From Asterias rubens (taxonomy: Eukaryota; Echinodermata; Asteroidea; Forcipulatida; Asteriidae): a stretch of DNA of 64,000 nt. The notes beneath the pieces are model-generated. The model saw only the letters and a program-made list of their open reading frames with translations, was not told the origin of the DNA and did not search any database. Every line of letters starts with the position of its first letter. The first letter of the stretch is position 1. Where the stretch lies: the NCBI RefSeq assembly GCF_902459465.1, contig NC_047067.1, positions 19,405,680 through 19,469,679 of the forward strand. Direction: 5' to 3'. Shown here in pieces: positions 41,001-51,410 of this stretch. The translations under genes and the position numbers were made by a program.

Positions 41001-42092
41001 TTTGAAGAAGTCAGCTTTTCTTTAGAAGTGAAACTTTCAGACAAAAGATGTTTTTGTGAAGGTTTATGCTATGGGACAAATTGGTCATTTCGCGTAATTT
41101 AATTTGTGTGCTCACAAAGGCTAGCGTAAGTTGATTATATGCCAATTTAAAGCATGTTTATCAGTGACGTCACCCAGTGTATGTAGCATGTGCAGGCACC
41201 GGTTTGGCAATTTCCAAGCTATGACATTTCATGACGTCATCAGCTTTAAGGCAACAGCTATTTATAAAATGGAAAATTACAGAGATCGAAAGTTGCGTTT
41301 TTATTGGACTTCACAGTTTTGACCATTTACTATACGAGACGAGCAAAATCATTGTGGAGTGAACAATAGACCAACCATTTTAATTAAGGCAGTGGACACA
41401 ATTGGTTATTACTCAAAATAATTATTGGCATAAAACCTTTCTTGGTGACGAGTAATGGGGAGAGGTTGATGGTATAAAACGTTGTGAGAAACGGCTCCCT
41501 CTGAAGTGCCATAGTTTTTGAGAAAGAAGTAATTTTCCACGAATTTGATTTCGAGACCTCAGATTTAGAACTTGAGGTCTCGAAATCAACCATCTAAACG
41601 TTACCGGTTTTATGCTAATAATTATTTTGAGTAATTACCAATAGTGTCCACTGCCTTTAAGTGGCGAATCATGGAGTTTGGGACTTTCCGACAACTGGTG
41701 TCAAAACGAAATCGCAATTCAAAATTAGAACCGTTCGCTCACACGGGTTGAAAATTCAATTTGTGTTTATTTTGCCAGATTTGGCACTTTCATCAAAACG
41801 GAGTGGAGAGACAGTTTAACGCAATGCACAATAACTAAATAAATTCTGTTAATAAATCAATATACATAGAAAATTATATCAAAACAAATTACAATACTTT
41901 AACACACCATTTGTTTCTTGTGCAGAAGTACCCCCTTGAATCCCGTGAAGAATTTTAAAAAAATTCCTAGAACACAATAAATTAAACTACAATGGGAATG
42001 TTTTTGTTCTTAAACATAAATAAAGTCTGGGCTCACTCACCTGTTAATGAAAAGACGGCCACAACTTGCAGTAGCAGCAGAGTCGGAGACAT
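34710..42092 (-). CDS. Neurotrophin-like growth factor B, four coding exons
   Basis: Exons in transcript order: 42041-42092, 37963-38030, 37270-37512, 34710-35042. They join in frame to 231 residues. Residues 1-24 are a signal peptide, 25-113 the propeptide and 114-231 the mature domain. A canonical furin site, REKR, is at 110-113. Knot cysteines are at 135, 168, 175, 188, 218 and 220, with an extra one at 217. QWFWETKC, SWVIAWARP and EWRFIALKTC match the NGF family closely. The spacing between the first two cysteines is 33, shorter than the about 43 of vertebrate NGF. NTS at 180 is a possible glycosylation site. The gene is a tandem paralogue of A; it has one intron fewer. Confidence 0.83.
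35130..35470. repeat. Inverted-repeat remnant and (CTA)n run, intron 3 of B
   Basis: GACTTGACTCAAGTCC (35169) pairs with GGGGCTTGAATCAAGTCTAGACC (35343). A (CTA)n microsatellite is at 35438-35458. Confidence 0.55.
35490..35680. repeat. Diverged single copy of the 258-bp unit
   Basis: ACCGATGTGTGTAAAAGCTACTCG... with the tRNA-like GGTGGGATTTGAACCCACG and CTTACCAACTAGACTACCGAG. An older relative of the tandem array that starts about 400 bp away. Confidence 0.65.
35838..35940 (-). mobile_element. SINE body fragment (32.5-kb family)
   Basis: Contains CCTACGGCTTAATGTCCCATCC, the complement of the GGATGGGACGTAAAGCCG block, and AAGTGCCACGACCGGAACTCG, its tRNA-side end. Confidence 0.6.
36032..36890. 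repeat. 258-bp tandem repeat with tRNA-like core and inverted end
   Basis: Units start (GGTTTTTACCCATACACC) at 36032, 36290, 36549 and 36807, spaced 258, 259 and 258 bp, and are almost identical. Each contains a minus-strand tRNA-like segment (GGTAGTCTAGTTGGTAAGAC A box, GGTTCGAATCCCACCC B box) with no proper anticodon arm. The fourth unit is cut after 25 bases and continues as the exact reverse complement of the unit end (TATGGGTAAAAACCAAAATT...), making a hairpin. It lies in intron 3 of neurotrophin B. Confidence 0.9.
37270..37512 (-). CDS. Neurotrophin B exon 3: propeptide and furin site
   Basis: 81 codons, phase 0. The acceptor is GGTTCTTCAG, the donor AAG|GTAAGACC. It reads TRPVNDPDPVQLFLDSLTLP, PPDVPTLYDILEMPSMEG, RISFSSTKPFHMPAM and SREKRSFDLPFDK. 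REKR is a consensus furin site. PTLYDILEMPSM and RISF are conserved in gene A. The opposite strand is open by chance. Confidence 0.85.
37722..37815. mobile_element. Family G inverted-repeat element, fragment
   Basis: TCGAGTTAGGACGAGTTACTCC through CTAAGTTAGGAAGAGTTTC, the internal part of the family seen at 30270-30436. Confidence 0.6.
37963..38030 (-). CDS. Neurotrophin B exon 2
   Basis: 68 bases. The acceptor is TGTTTACAG, the donor CAG|GTAAGCTC. With the last base of exon 1 it codes AALVGARYTSSDYFEEIL, then EHNKQ. The signal peptide probably ends at VGA. It differs in sequence from exon 2 of gene A but has the same position and phases. Confidence 0.8.
38124..38222. mobile_element. Family V inverted-repeat element, copy 2, left end
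   Basis: GGTTTTCAACTAGTGGTTTAAAC, then a CTTGATAATTT...AAATTATCAAG hairpin. The right terminus is replaced by a MITE-P fragment (GCGTATGTTGAGATACACCAAGTG, 38223-38265). Confidence 0.65.
39100..39305 (+). mobile_element. tRNA-derived SINE, second family
   Basis: B box GGGTTCGAATCCCGGTCGTGACAC, then TTGAGCAAGATACTTTAC, GGTATAAGTGGGTACC and a tail AAGCGCCTTACAGGCAG. It shares the order with 50520-50710 and, inverted, 24080-24775. It lies in intron 1 of neurotrophin B. Confidence 0.65.
40000..40018. repeat. C-run and (CA)n
   Basis: CCCCCCCCCACACACACACACAC. Confidence 0.8.
40085..40255 (-). mobile_element. Thr-SINE, dispersed copy
   Basis: The minus-strand tRNA-like part (CAGATAGCTCAGTTGGTAGAGCGC...B box GGTTCAAGTCCCGC) is followed on the plus strand by GGGGTGCCAGTCAGAAG and CAGCCATGGATCACACCCG, as in the 60.7-kb array. 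Confidence 0.7.
40265..40633 (-). mobile_element. MITE-P family, complete copy
   Basis: From TTAAAGGCAGTGGACACTATTGG to AGTGTCCAGTGTCTTTAA, in intron 1 of neurotrophin B. It lies 9 bp from the end of the Thr-SINE at 40255. Confidence 0.87.
41384..41660. mobile_element. Chimeric MITE-P with two right ends
   Basis: The left half is the usual minus-orientation element up to AAATCAACCATCTAAACG. The right half then reads GGTTTTATGCTAATAATTATTTTGAG...GTGTCCACTGCCTTTAA, the right end in plus orientation. Both termini are thus the same element end facing inward, with the other end lost. Confidence 0.8.
42041..42092 (-). CDS. Neurotrophin B exon 1: signal peptide
   Basis: 17 codons plus one base, donor ACAG|GTGAGTGAG. 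It reads MSPTLLLLQVVAVFSLT, a clear signal-peptide core continued by exon 2. No other in-frame ATG precedes it closely. An upstream ATG at 42248-42250 opens an overlapping frame that ends at 42044 and could dampen translation if included in the transcript. Confidence 0.8.
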
Positions 42093-42283
42093 TGTGTTCT
42101 GTACAAGTAAGGTAACCAAACTCGCCAGCATTCCGTGCTCCAAACAAACAAAATCTCTCCAAAATCTACCAGCAAAATGTTGGATCTCGGCGTCTTGGTG
42201 TGAACCGCCAAGAGAATAAATACTTGGTGCGCTGGAAGCAGCGTCAGCATGCTTCACAGAATAAAAGAGTTTTGTTCGTCAAG

Positions 42284-42290
42284 CTTTATA
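42284..42290 (-). promoter_or_regulatory. TATA-like box of neurotrophin B
   Basis: TATAAAG on the minus strand, about 190 bases before the ATG, predicting a start site near 42255. Weak, position-based evidence. Confidence 0.35.
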
Positions 42291-42812
42291 AAATAACAGA
42301 CATCCAGAGAACGATCCTCGTGCGCCGATCGTTTGCGCAACCCGGAAGCAACGATCGTATATGAGTCAATTCTACTAACAATGTGTAGGAGGTTTATCCA
42401 GGAAGTCATGTGGGACCCTCTTTTGCTCCAAGAGTCCGCTTATTCTTCACCTATCACGTGTACGTCTACCTCAGGCATACACCCACAAGCACGTAGTTAA
42501 GTTTTCCCAAGAGTGTTTTTACACAGAGTGCTCATACTTGAATTTTTAGCGTTTAAAAACAACTTATATGCCAACCCCTTCCTTCTGTAAACATTTAATT
42601 CATGTTTATAGCTAACTGAACACCCCCACCATACTAAACCTTTAAGATTGTCTGACGAACTGTTGCTTTAAGTTACGCAGTTTCAATTCCCCAAACGCCG
42701 TGATGTTTTATTCAGACTTAAGGCATTACAAAATGACCTCGAATTTTATAATTGAATTTGAATTATAAGGGCTTATATTACGCTTTATGGTTTTGTCTTA
42801 TGTTTTGATACC

Positions 42813-43144
42813 TTAAAGGCATGGACACTATTTCTAATTAATCAAAATAATTTTTAGCATAAAAACTTACCCGGTAACGCGAGCTGTTGAAAACATTTTG
42901 AGAAACGGATCCCTTCTGAATTTTGAGAAAGAGGTAATTTCTCACTCATTAAAAGACTTTTGGCCTGAAGCTTTTTATTGGCCTATGCAAGCAAACAAGG
43001 GTTTTTTTGCTTTCATTCTCTTGCAACTTCGATGACCAATTGAGCCAAAATGTTCACAGGTTTGTTATTTTACGCATTAGTTTAGATACACCAAGTGACA
43101 ATACTGATCTTTGACAATTACCTATAGGGTATCAAGTGCCTTAA
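42813..43144 (-). mobile_element. MITE-P family, diverged copy
   Basis: From TTAAAGGCATGGACACTATTTC to GGTATCAAGTGCCTTAA. The core pair is AAAAGACTTTTGGCCTGAAGCTTTTTATT, the subfamily also seen at 52976 and 53705. Confidence 0.7.
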
Positions 43145-44315
43145 AAGGCACAGGTATACCTTTGGCAGTTCTGAAACTTTGGCTCAATTGGTCATCGAAG
43201 TTAAAGAAACAATACCTTCAAATTTTGGACTTTGAGATGCCTGAGAAAGGCTCCATGCCTGAAACCCTCTTAGATTCAAATGTCTGTTGAAAAGTCACCT
43301 TCTTCTCTCTAACTAAATTTCTTTAAAGGTTAAAGTTTCTAACAACGTTTTATCACATCAACATCACTCCAGTGTCATTTTATTAGTTTTAAAGTTCATT
43401 AACTTGTTACGTAATTACAACATAACTCCTTGCTATAGGGTAGAAACGTCAGGCCATTAACTACTTTTGAATTTGTATACCATCGATCCTCTTGGTTGGT
43501 AAGTTGTTAACTTTGTAACAGCTAATTATATTTTCTCTAATTAACCAAACGTACACTTTGTTTTTACACTATCACTTTTGTTTATATCACGTAACATTTT
43601 ACACTACTTTCTACAATCACTACTCGATAAAAAGGTTGTGGGGTCTTCGTGACGGATTCATTAAATTTCAAGATCAGCCCACCTGTCTTTTTGGGGGCGA
43701 CTGACATTTTGATTTGGGGGTTGTTTTCCGGTTGCCAAGACGGCATCAGAAATCAAAAGAGTGGTAAAACAGTGATGTCACTTTCTTATCTCGAAGCTAA
43801 CCGTTAGCTTCATTAACAAATTGGCCAATGGATAGGGAACGAAAGAGATACGATTGAAGAAGACATTTGTAAGTTCCTTCTGTCAGGGTTGATCTTTCTT
43901 AACTTGTTGTGAAGAACATATAGCTCTGATAGTCGTTATTAAGCAACGGCTAACCTATAAGGCAATACGCACTAGTTGTCAGATATACTTTGTAGGTACT
44001 ACATCACAATTTTTAACATATAGATGGAAACGGTCGAGATTTAAATTTCACTATCATCAGCATGCGGAAACAAAGGTTAAGCCACCTTCTGTTTGTGGAA
44101 CCGTTCGTTCATTTTAATGAAGATATAAAAAAAAAAAATTCATTTTAACTGGTGCAAGCATTTTTGATATATCGCCGATAACCCAGAGCGGTTTTGTTCA
44201 CGCAGAAATATTGAGCCGTAATTTAAATACCTAATCTGAGAAACGTCTCTGACAGAAACATTTCTCAAATTCAAATTTCTTCGGATAACAACTGATATAT
44301 TTATCCATAACCACA
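43145..44315. other. Intergenic, nothing recognised
   Basis: AT-rich. The 61-codon minus frame at 44140-44325 has no motif. The first 250 bases hold a decayed MITE-like stretch (CAATTGGTCATCGAAGTTAAAGAAAC...). No gene is claimed. Confidence 0.5.
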
Positions 44316-44645
44316 TTAAAGACACTGGACACTAGTGGTAATTGTCAAAGACCAGTTTCTCACTTGGCATAAAATAACAAACTTTAAATATAAAGTTTGA
44401 TGCGAGATAACTGTGAAAGAAGAAAAAAACCTTGTCACACGAAGTTGTGTGTTTTCGAGACCTCATATTCTAAGTCTGAGGTCTCGAAATCAAATTCGTT
44501 GAAAATTACTTTTTTTCTCGAAATATACATCACTTCAGAGGGAGCCGTTTCTCACACTGTATTATACTATCAACCTCTCCCCTTCACTCGTTACCAATTG
44601 ACGTTTTATGCTAATAATTATTTTGAGTATTTCCACTGCCTTTAA
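44316..44645 (+). mobile_element. MITE-P family copy
   Basis: From TTAAAGACACTGGACACTAGTGG to TATTTCCACTGCCTTTAA, with small deletions in both arms and the pair GAGACCTCATATTC/GAGGTCTC. Confidence 0.8.
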
Positions 44646-45595
44646 CTATTTCCTTTCTTTGAAGGTGTCTTAGTAATATTGAAGTTATTACAGACTGTGA
44701 AATTGAGCACATGTTTTACTGAACATTCCGGATCATAACTTAAAAAAAGAGCGGTGGGAAATAAAGATAAAATCAGTCCATTATTGTTAATAAAGAACAA
44801 TAAACTGATATTTGTCAAAGCGATATTAACCTGAACATTTTGAACAATTATTGGCAGAATTTATAATAATGCAGGCGGGACTGCTTTGTTAAATCACCAG
44901 AGAGCAAACATCTCCCTAAACTTTTTAATATTCTTGAACCTTTCAATCTACATTTTAAGACCTTTACTCTTAAAAGAGATTTCAAAACTACCGTCACATG
45001 TTAGTTTCTTGTTGCGTCAATTCGGCCAAATAATCACAATAGAATGTTCAATGTAGGACTATAGATGCTTTGTTATTTGAAATAATATGTCTGTTGTTAT
45101 AGTCTTTCCATGAATAGCATTTACAAGACCTTCTCAGTTAAATGTTTAAATCTAATAACTATTTCCACGTGTTGTCAGAGCTTTATCTGAAGTTTCCCCC
45201 AAAGGTCCGTTGCGATGTTTTTTTAGTGGCGAGTTTATAGCTTAAAGCCTTCCTTTCATTGCAAGTTGATCTTGTAAACCTTTGCCTTATTGCCACGACG
45301 AAACGAAAGCTACTTTTTGGAAATCCAAAACTCGATACATAGTTATGACTTCCACCTTTTTGATACTTACAGAATGCCGTCACTATGACGCTTTTGTTTC
45401 ACGTTTCCTATTTCCGATCCACCCTATTTTGGGGCTTCCGAAGCTTAAAAGAAAATTCACCTGTTTTATTGTCAACCTTGTCCTGGGGATCCTCTAGCAA
45501 AATATAAAAAAATTAAACATAATTTCAGTATTGTCAAAGCACTGTCAGTATCTGAGCGTATTTTGCATAAAAGCGCAAAATATGGAGTCAAATAT

Positions 45596-45596
45596 C

Positions 45597-45632
<36 letters not shown>
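45596..45632. repeat. (AAT)n microsatellite, LINE tail
   Basis: About 11 AAT units at the 3' terminus of the minus-strand LINE. Confidence 0.85.
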
Positions 45633-47180
45633 AACTTATAAAGCGCACAAATCCATCAAAGTGCCCATGGCGCTAAATACAAAGAATAATATTTACATGT
45701 ACAATAACCAAAATTGAAACGTAAGCCTAAGCTAAGAAGAAATCCAGAACATGTTGAAGAGAAATACAGTACAAATGCAATATCAAAGAAAACATCGAAG
45801 GGTAGAAATCAAACCATTTTCTCAAATACTTGGTTGAAAAGATGTGTCTTAAGGTTTTTCCTAAATTGTGTTAAAGAAACAGATGATTTTACTAGTGCTG
45901 GCAATTTGTTCCAAAGGCGTGGGGCAGCATGTGAGAAAGATCGGTCTCCCCATGAATGATTGGATATGTGCTCAATAAGGAGACTAGAATTGTAAGACCG
46001 GAGTTTGCGAGGAGGATTGTATGGTTTGAGTAGATCATCAATATATGCAGGGGCATTTTTGGTGAGTGATTTATACACAAAAAGCAGAAGTTTATACTTA
46101 ACTCTACTGCTTACGGGTAACCAGTGTAATTCTTTCAAAATCGGAGTTACATGACAGGACTTTTAATTAAGGTGATAACACGAGCAGCATAGTTCTGAAT
46201 ACGCTGAAGTCGTTCAATTTGAGTATTAGGAAGACCATATAGAAGTGAGTTACACATGTCAAGTCTGGAAACGACGACGGAGTGGACTTTTTGCTCAGTT
46301 GCTTTTTGTGTTAAATATTTCCTCACTTTGCCTATATTACGAATGTGAAATGTTGTAGAACGTGCAATACTAGAAATATGTGAATTAAGTGTCATGGAAG
46401 AGTCGAAGATCACACCAAGATTACGAGCTTTGGTAACAGCGGTAACTTCGGAGTCACCTATATTAATATGGGGAATAGTAACTTTAGAGAGTTGTTGGCC
46501 TGAACCAAGTATCATAAATTCAGTCTTGTTATCATTAAGTTTAAGGAAATTGTCTTGCATCCAAACACGAATTTCACCAACACACGTTTCAATACGACTG
46601 ATGCTCTCATCAGCAAAATGTTTGGATGGTTTAAAAGAGAAATACAACTGAGTGTCATCAGCATATACATGATAGTTCAGTTTGTGTTTCAGGATGATGC
46701 TATGAACTGGGTAGGTGTACACCGTGAACCACAACGGTCCAAGAACCGACCCCTGAGGGACTGAAAAATCATGAACAACTGGGTCCGATGTGGAATTGCC
46801 AATGCGTACATGTTGTGGTCTGTTTTGCAAATAGGATTGGCACCATTTAAGGGCATTGCCCTGTAAACCAATAATATCACGTAGTCTCTTGAGCAAAATA
46901 GTGTGATCCACGGTGTCAAAAGCCGCACTTAAATCAAGCAGAATCAGGGCAGTCACATGGCCTTCATCCATAGCACATAAAATGTCATTTTGCACCCGCA
47001 ATAGTGCCGATTCAGTGCCGATTCAGTGCTATGCTTGGACCTGTATGCTGATTGAAATTTATCAGCAAGGCCAGAGTCAGAGATAACAGTATTCAATCTG
47101 GAGGCGACTATGCGCTCAATGGTCTTGCCAACAAACTTCAAATTAGCCACCGGTCTGTAGTTAGAAAAAAAAAGTACTTG
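45596..47180 (-). mobile_element. CR1/L2-like LINE, 5'-truncated reverse-transcriptase pseudogene
   Basis: In order on the minus strand: SNYRPVANLKFVGKTIERIV (finger region, 47175), STESAL, LDLSAAFDTVDH (motif A), SVPQGSVLGP (motif B), YADDTQLYF (motif C, catalytic Asp pair intact), then NLGVIFDSSM and the C-terminal LHWLPVSSRVKYK, WGDRSFSHAAPRLWNKLP. It ends at an (ATT)n tail (45596-45630). Two frameshifts break it: an 11-bp duplication (AGTGCCGATTC twice, about 47005-47026) and one near 46140. The endonuclease domain and everything 5' of the finger region are missing. Confidence 0.88.
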
Positions 47181-47184
47181 TACG

Positions 47185-48380
47185 GCACTCTGGATGTGCC
47201 ACTCGACCTTTAAAGATCCTGAGATATTAAGGATGATGACATCATAAAAGCAAGGTGACGTCATGTTGAGATCATTTATTTCGGGATGACGACATCAGTA
47301 ACTATTAGACGTCGTCTTCCGAGTTTATTTAATATTAGGATGTCGATTAATGCAACCATAGGAAGATATCTAACAAAATCACTAGATATTTTATTTCGGG
47401 CTGACGGCATCCTGCGTTAGTAGAATGTCGACTTCCAAAGGCAACCCATGAAACGTCCTGGTGAAAAAAACCCAGTATTTCAGATAGTTTTTCTCGTGTG
47501 CCTACAGAGTGTCACTAGATATTATCTCGGAAAGGGAATTTCTGGGCCTTCTTTTGTTTCATCCGACCAAAATAAAATCTCATTTTGAAAAGAAACAAAA
47601 CTAACTTGGGAATCGTAGAATTAAAAAGGATCACCCTTACCGTATTACGATGTGGATCATTCCCCAACAAGGTTCTTCACCGATACTCCTGATGTCCTTT
47701 AGATTTATATTACTTGAACGAGCCAGCTCATGTAATGTTTATCATACCCGCTCCGGATTTGCAGAAACTCTATCTCCTTTTGAAATGAAATATTTACACT
47801 CGGGTCAATTTTGTTCGTCTGAAAATTGTATTGAGAGGTTCTATCGACGAAACCCCACAACACACACCACAACCCCTCACCACAACCCCTCCAAGTTCCC
47901 CCGTGCAACCCTCTCTGAACAGAACAGGCGTTCTCTTTATTGAACACCGGGGTAGTGGGAGGGTTTGGTTGGAGGTAGCCTTTGGATAACCCTAGCACTG
48001 TCTGATGTCTGCAGGAAGACGACTATTATAGACGTTACACCTAGCCCTGGCAGCCATACACTCTCGTCTTACGTATCTGTGTACATCACATCACAGTGGA
48101 AGGGTCCTATATAGCGCTAGACACTCGCCAAGATCCATCCTTAGATTCTGGAGTAATCTTTCTGAAACCGTTCCAAGTTATGTCTCATATGCCACACGAT
48201 ACCCTGTAAATTGAGCTAAAGTGTTTATTTTTTTCCCACTCTCTCCCTGGACAGCGAAGTGCACTTGAAGAGTTGACGACACCCAGTGGGACCTTTCAAT
48301 GGATATAAGTAGATCAGATAATGTTATGTATTATGATTTTACAAGTCTTTGTCCTTGTTTTGATCCTCGTATCATCTTTC
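47185..48380. other. Intergenic, no gene identified
   Basis: Paired 97-codon frames on both strands at 47650-47998 overlap and have no motif; a CACAACACACACCACAACCCC low-complexity stretch explains part of them. An isolated acceptor-like CTCTCCCTGGACAG at 48255 is followed by 17 open codons without a convincing donor. Confidence 0.45.
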
Positions 48381-48386
48381 CCTTAG

Positions 48387-48419
48387 GAAAGAGGAGGAAA
48401 TTCTTTTAAACTCAAGCAG
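48387..48419 (+). CDS. Candidate 33-bp exon of an unidentified plus-strand gene
   Basis: The acceptor TCATCTTTCCCTTAG and donor CAG|GTAAGGTG are both strong. The 11 codons read ERGGNSFKLKQ in phase 0. It is too short to identify. It is grouped with 54271-54342 because of strand and phase. Confidence 0.35.
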
Positions 48420-49825
48420 GTAAGGTGTTTTTGAAGACGAAGTCTGTAGATCTGATTACGGGACAAGTTTTTATGGTGTAATAAAAAACGCATGAACAAA
48501 AAAACAGGTCACGATTGGACGGGCCATGAACCAGTGTATATCTTTGTGGTTAGACTGCAGGCATGCAATAACAAGGTTGTGGGTTCGCTACCAAACTTCG
48601 GTTAATTTCACAATGACGTCACAATGGCGTCACTATAGAAGATTATAATCACTAATCTTGTGTTATGCGTGTGCCATAGTTTCTGTAGAGGGTTTAAAGC
48701 TCTTCTTAACTCTGCGTTGCACTACAAATAAGTTGTTCTTACCAAAATAAGCGTTTATACGGTCATCAATGTTTCTGAGTTTGTTAACCTATTGTCCACA
48801 TTGCTCCTTTTCATATTCCTTAAACATGATAACGGCACCTGTATCAATGTGACTCATTTTTAGGACTAGTTCCGATTTGCACTCACAGGATCCTTGCACC
48901 CCTGGATCTCGATGTAGACTCATTCACTGAATAATATTAAAGGCGTGGGTGTTTAGGAAATGGACAGTTATATAGAAATGAAAAGAAACAGAAAGACAGA
49001 AAAACGGGGACTAACATTGCAGCACTAAGTTACCATTTTCAGAGAGTTTACTTTTCTGACACAGCTTCTTTTACTTTTCTCTTTTTCTGACAGCGCTTCT
49101 TTTACACGGCCTCCATTGTATTCACGAAAGTTTTTATTTCAAAACAAATGTAGAAACGTATTTGATTCTTTTACGAGTTTATTGTGTATCTCTGTTGTAT
49201 GTAGGACATAATGTCAGATGGGCAGCAGATATGGGTAATCATTTTGAGGAAGTGGCCTTTAATGATACAAGCTTGTAATTAATTTGGCACTAAGTCACAC
49301 CATGTGATTAGAAAATAAGTACTTTATCTACTTCCATTTTTCAAAAGAAAAAATTGATGTTCCTTTGAGGTTCCATGCTAATGAATTCATATAGATTATT
49401 GAATCCATCTATACTGTTGATATATTTTTTTTCTAACGTCAGTACGGGCTGACAGCCATCCCAGTAGGCTACCGTTGAACGGGCGCTGGGACCGCGATTG
49501 CAAAATGGTTAATTCTGCGTCGGGAGACTCAACTGAAGAGGGCGCACTCTGTACTTAGCCTTTCCCATTATTCTTTCAAGATGTCGGGCAACGTTATTGA
49601 TGACTCTCGTTATATTATCGCAGTCAACAATATTGATCACTTCAGCGAGTTACGTTCTCACTGATATTCACAGTACATTAATAATGGTCATGCCTTATGA
49701 ACTTCCAACCTAAATACAGCACATCCGATAAATATATTATTGACCTGGGCCCAATTTCATGGTCATTAATTTTCAGAGTCATTACCAAACGTATATAGAC
49801 CCTTTAATGACCTTTTGGTACGAGT

Positions 49826-50065
49826 GTGAAATTGCAATTAATTGCAAAACTATCGTATGTGAGAAAAACTGCCAAGAGGTTCATTTCCGCCGCCCCGGGA
49901 CGGCGTACCGCCCCCATGAGTTCAATTCGTTATGAGGCAGTGCGCCTCATACGCCACGAGAGACGTCTACAACTCCATGCGTCAACCTTCCTGGAAAGAA
50001 ATCTATACAACTTCAAGTTCCACACTCACAGCCAGCAGCAATCCGCAGGAGAAAAAATCCATTAA
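49826..50065 (+). CDS. Unidentified short open frame, GC-rich
   Basis: The frame contains FISAAPGRRTAPMSSIRYEA and VRLIRHERRLQLHAS, rich in Arg. The segment 49875-50050 is clearly more GC-rich than its surroundings, which is why it is listed. No family was recognised and both strands are partly open; it may be part of a mobile element or an exon. Confidence 0.2.
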   Translation: MKLQLIAKLSYVRKTAKRFISAAPGRRTAPMSSIRYEAVRLIRHERRLQLHASTFLERNLYNFKFHTHSQQQSAGEKIH

Positions 50066-50519
50066 CCCGATTTTACACAACTTACGAAGCACTAAAAAAA
50101 CAAGTTGCTCATAATTTAAAACAAGGTTACTGGTTTTTATTTGTAAATCTAGGGCAAATAGTCCGAAACCTCTTAGGCCGGCAAACTAACGAAAAAAAAT
50201 ATCAGGCAGTCGACCACTGCCCACTCGCTAATCGCCAGCTCACTGAACACCCTGCTGTAAAATGGTAATGACATAAACAAGCTAATTTGTTCACATTAGA
50301 AAAATATTTCTTGAAGCGGTTTGTTTTCCTACACAATTTTATGAGTAATTGCATTGAGTTGTTAACAAACATTACGGAGAAACATGTGCTTTATGACGGT
50401 TCGATGGGATGATCTTCAGGTGAAGTAGCACTTCTGAATAAGTTTTGTGAGCCGCCATTTTGTCTTCTTCGCAACCCAAGTTTGCGATAGGTTTTTCAAG
50501 AGAACCAAACTCAAGTTGT

Positions 50520-50715
50520 CAGTGGATGTGAGTCACAGTGTGGTTTCAAATACCGGTCGTGACACTTGCACTTAACCATAATTGCTTCTAGTCACCCAGG
50601 AGTATAAATGGGTACCTGCTGGATGAGATTAGTTGGGTGAGTGATCAACAACCTGCGCGCCAACTTGCCAAATTGGTTGCCGTTGCTGCATACTTCAAAG
50701 GAGTTGATGGGGTCT
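50520..50715 (+). mobile_element. tRNA-derived SINE, second family, decayed
   Basis: CAAATACCGGTCGTGACAC (B-box end), then CACCCAGGAGTATAAATGGGTACC and GGAGTTGATGGGG, matching the order of 39100-39305. Confidence 0.55.
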
Positions 50716-51033
50716 CAGGAAGGCCCAATGAAGCATAGTAACCGATTTGGAATGTTTGAAGTGCCTATAATAAATTTGTTAATAAATGTGTTACTTCATT
50801 GCGTCATGTCAGCGTATAATGCATTATCAACGTTAACGAAGTTGTGGAAAAAAATTCTCGACAGTGTGATGACGTGAGAAAATATAGTCAAGAACCAAAA
50901 ATCAATTATCGTAATTTAATCACGCAAGTATTGAATAAACTTTGTAAAAACATTTAAGAAGAAAAAACAGAGATACGATAAAGGTCATGGCATTAACCAT
51001 TTTTATTTATTTACATTAATTCTTGTTTTGCAG

Positions 51034-51051
51034 GAAGGCAATGTTACAGGG
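51034..51051 (+). CDS. Possible 18-bp microexon
   Basis: The acceptor TCTTGTTTTGCAG is good; the donor GGG|GTAAAA is weaker. It would code EGNVTG in phase 0, between the candidate exons at 48387 and 54271. Speculative. Confidence 0.15.
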
Positions 51052-51122
51052 GTAAAAAAAAAAGAACATGAAATAGTCAACGGTTGAATACACCAGTGTC
51101 TGCCGTGCGTTTGCCACGATGA

Positions 51123-51254
51123 TCATGCAGTCTACCCATAATTTCGTTGATGGGTTCTCACTGTGGAGACATGCGCTGTGGTTTAACTACATGAGCATAC
51201 CATGTATACAAGAGACATATAAGTGCGAATCTGCCTATACGCCATACGAACACC
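51123..51254 (+). other. Short Cys-containing open frame, unassigned
   Basis: From ATG near 51120 the frame reads HNFVDGFSLWRHALWFNYMS, then CIQETYKCESAYTPYEHRN and stops. The neighbouring 51411-51623 frame ends VKNSCCNISVRILEPV. Together they look more protein-like than the flanks, but the frames do not join by evident splice sites. Confidence 0.15.
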
Positions 51255-51410
51255 GTAATGTATCTATTTGTCTTTGACTCTGTACATCTCAAAGCCATGC
51301 AGAGAGTGGACATACGAGTCCTAGCATAATGTTATTCCCCAGTTTGACATCCCAACGTGAACACCTGGAACCGAGATGGTCATTTGACCTCTGTAATGAC
51401 ATGAATATTC

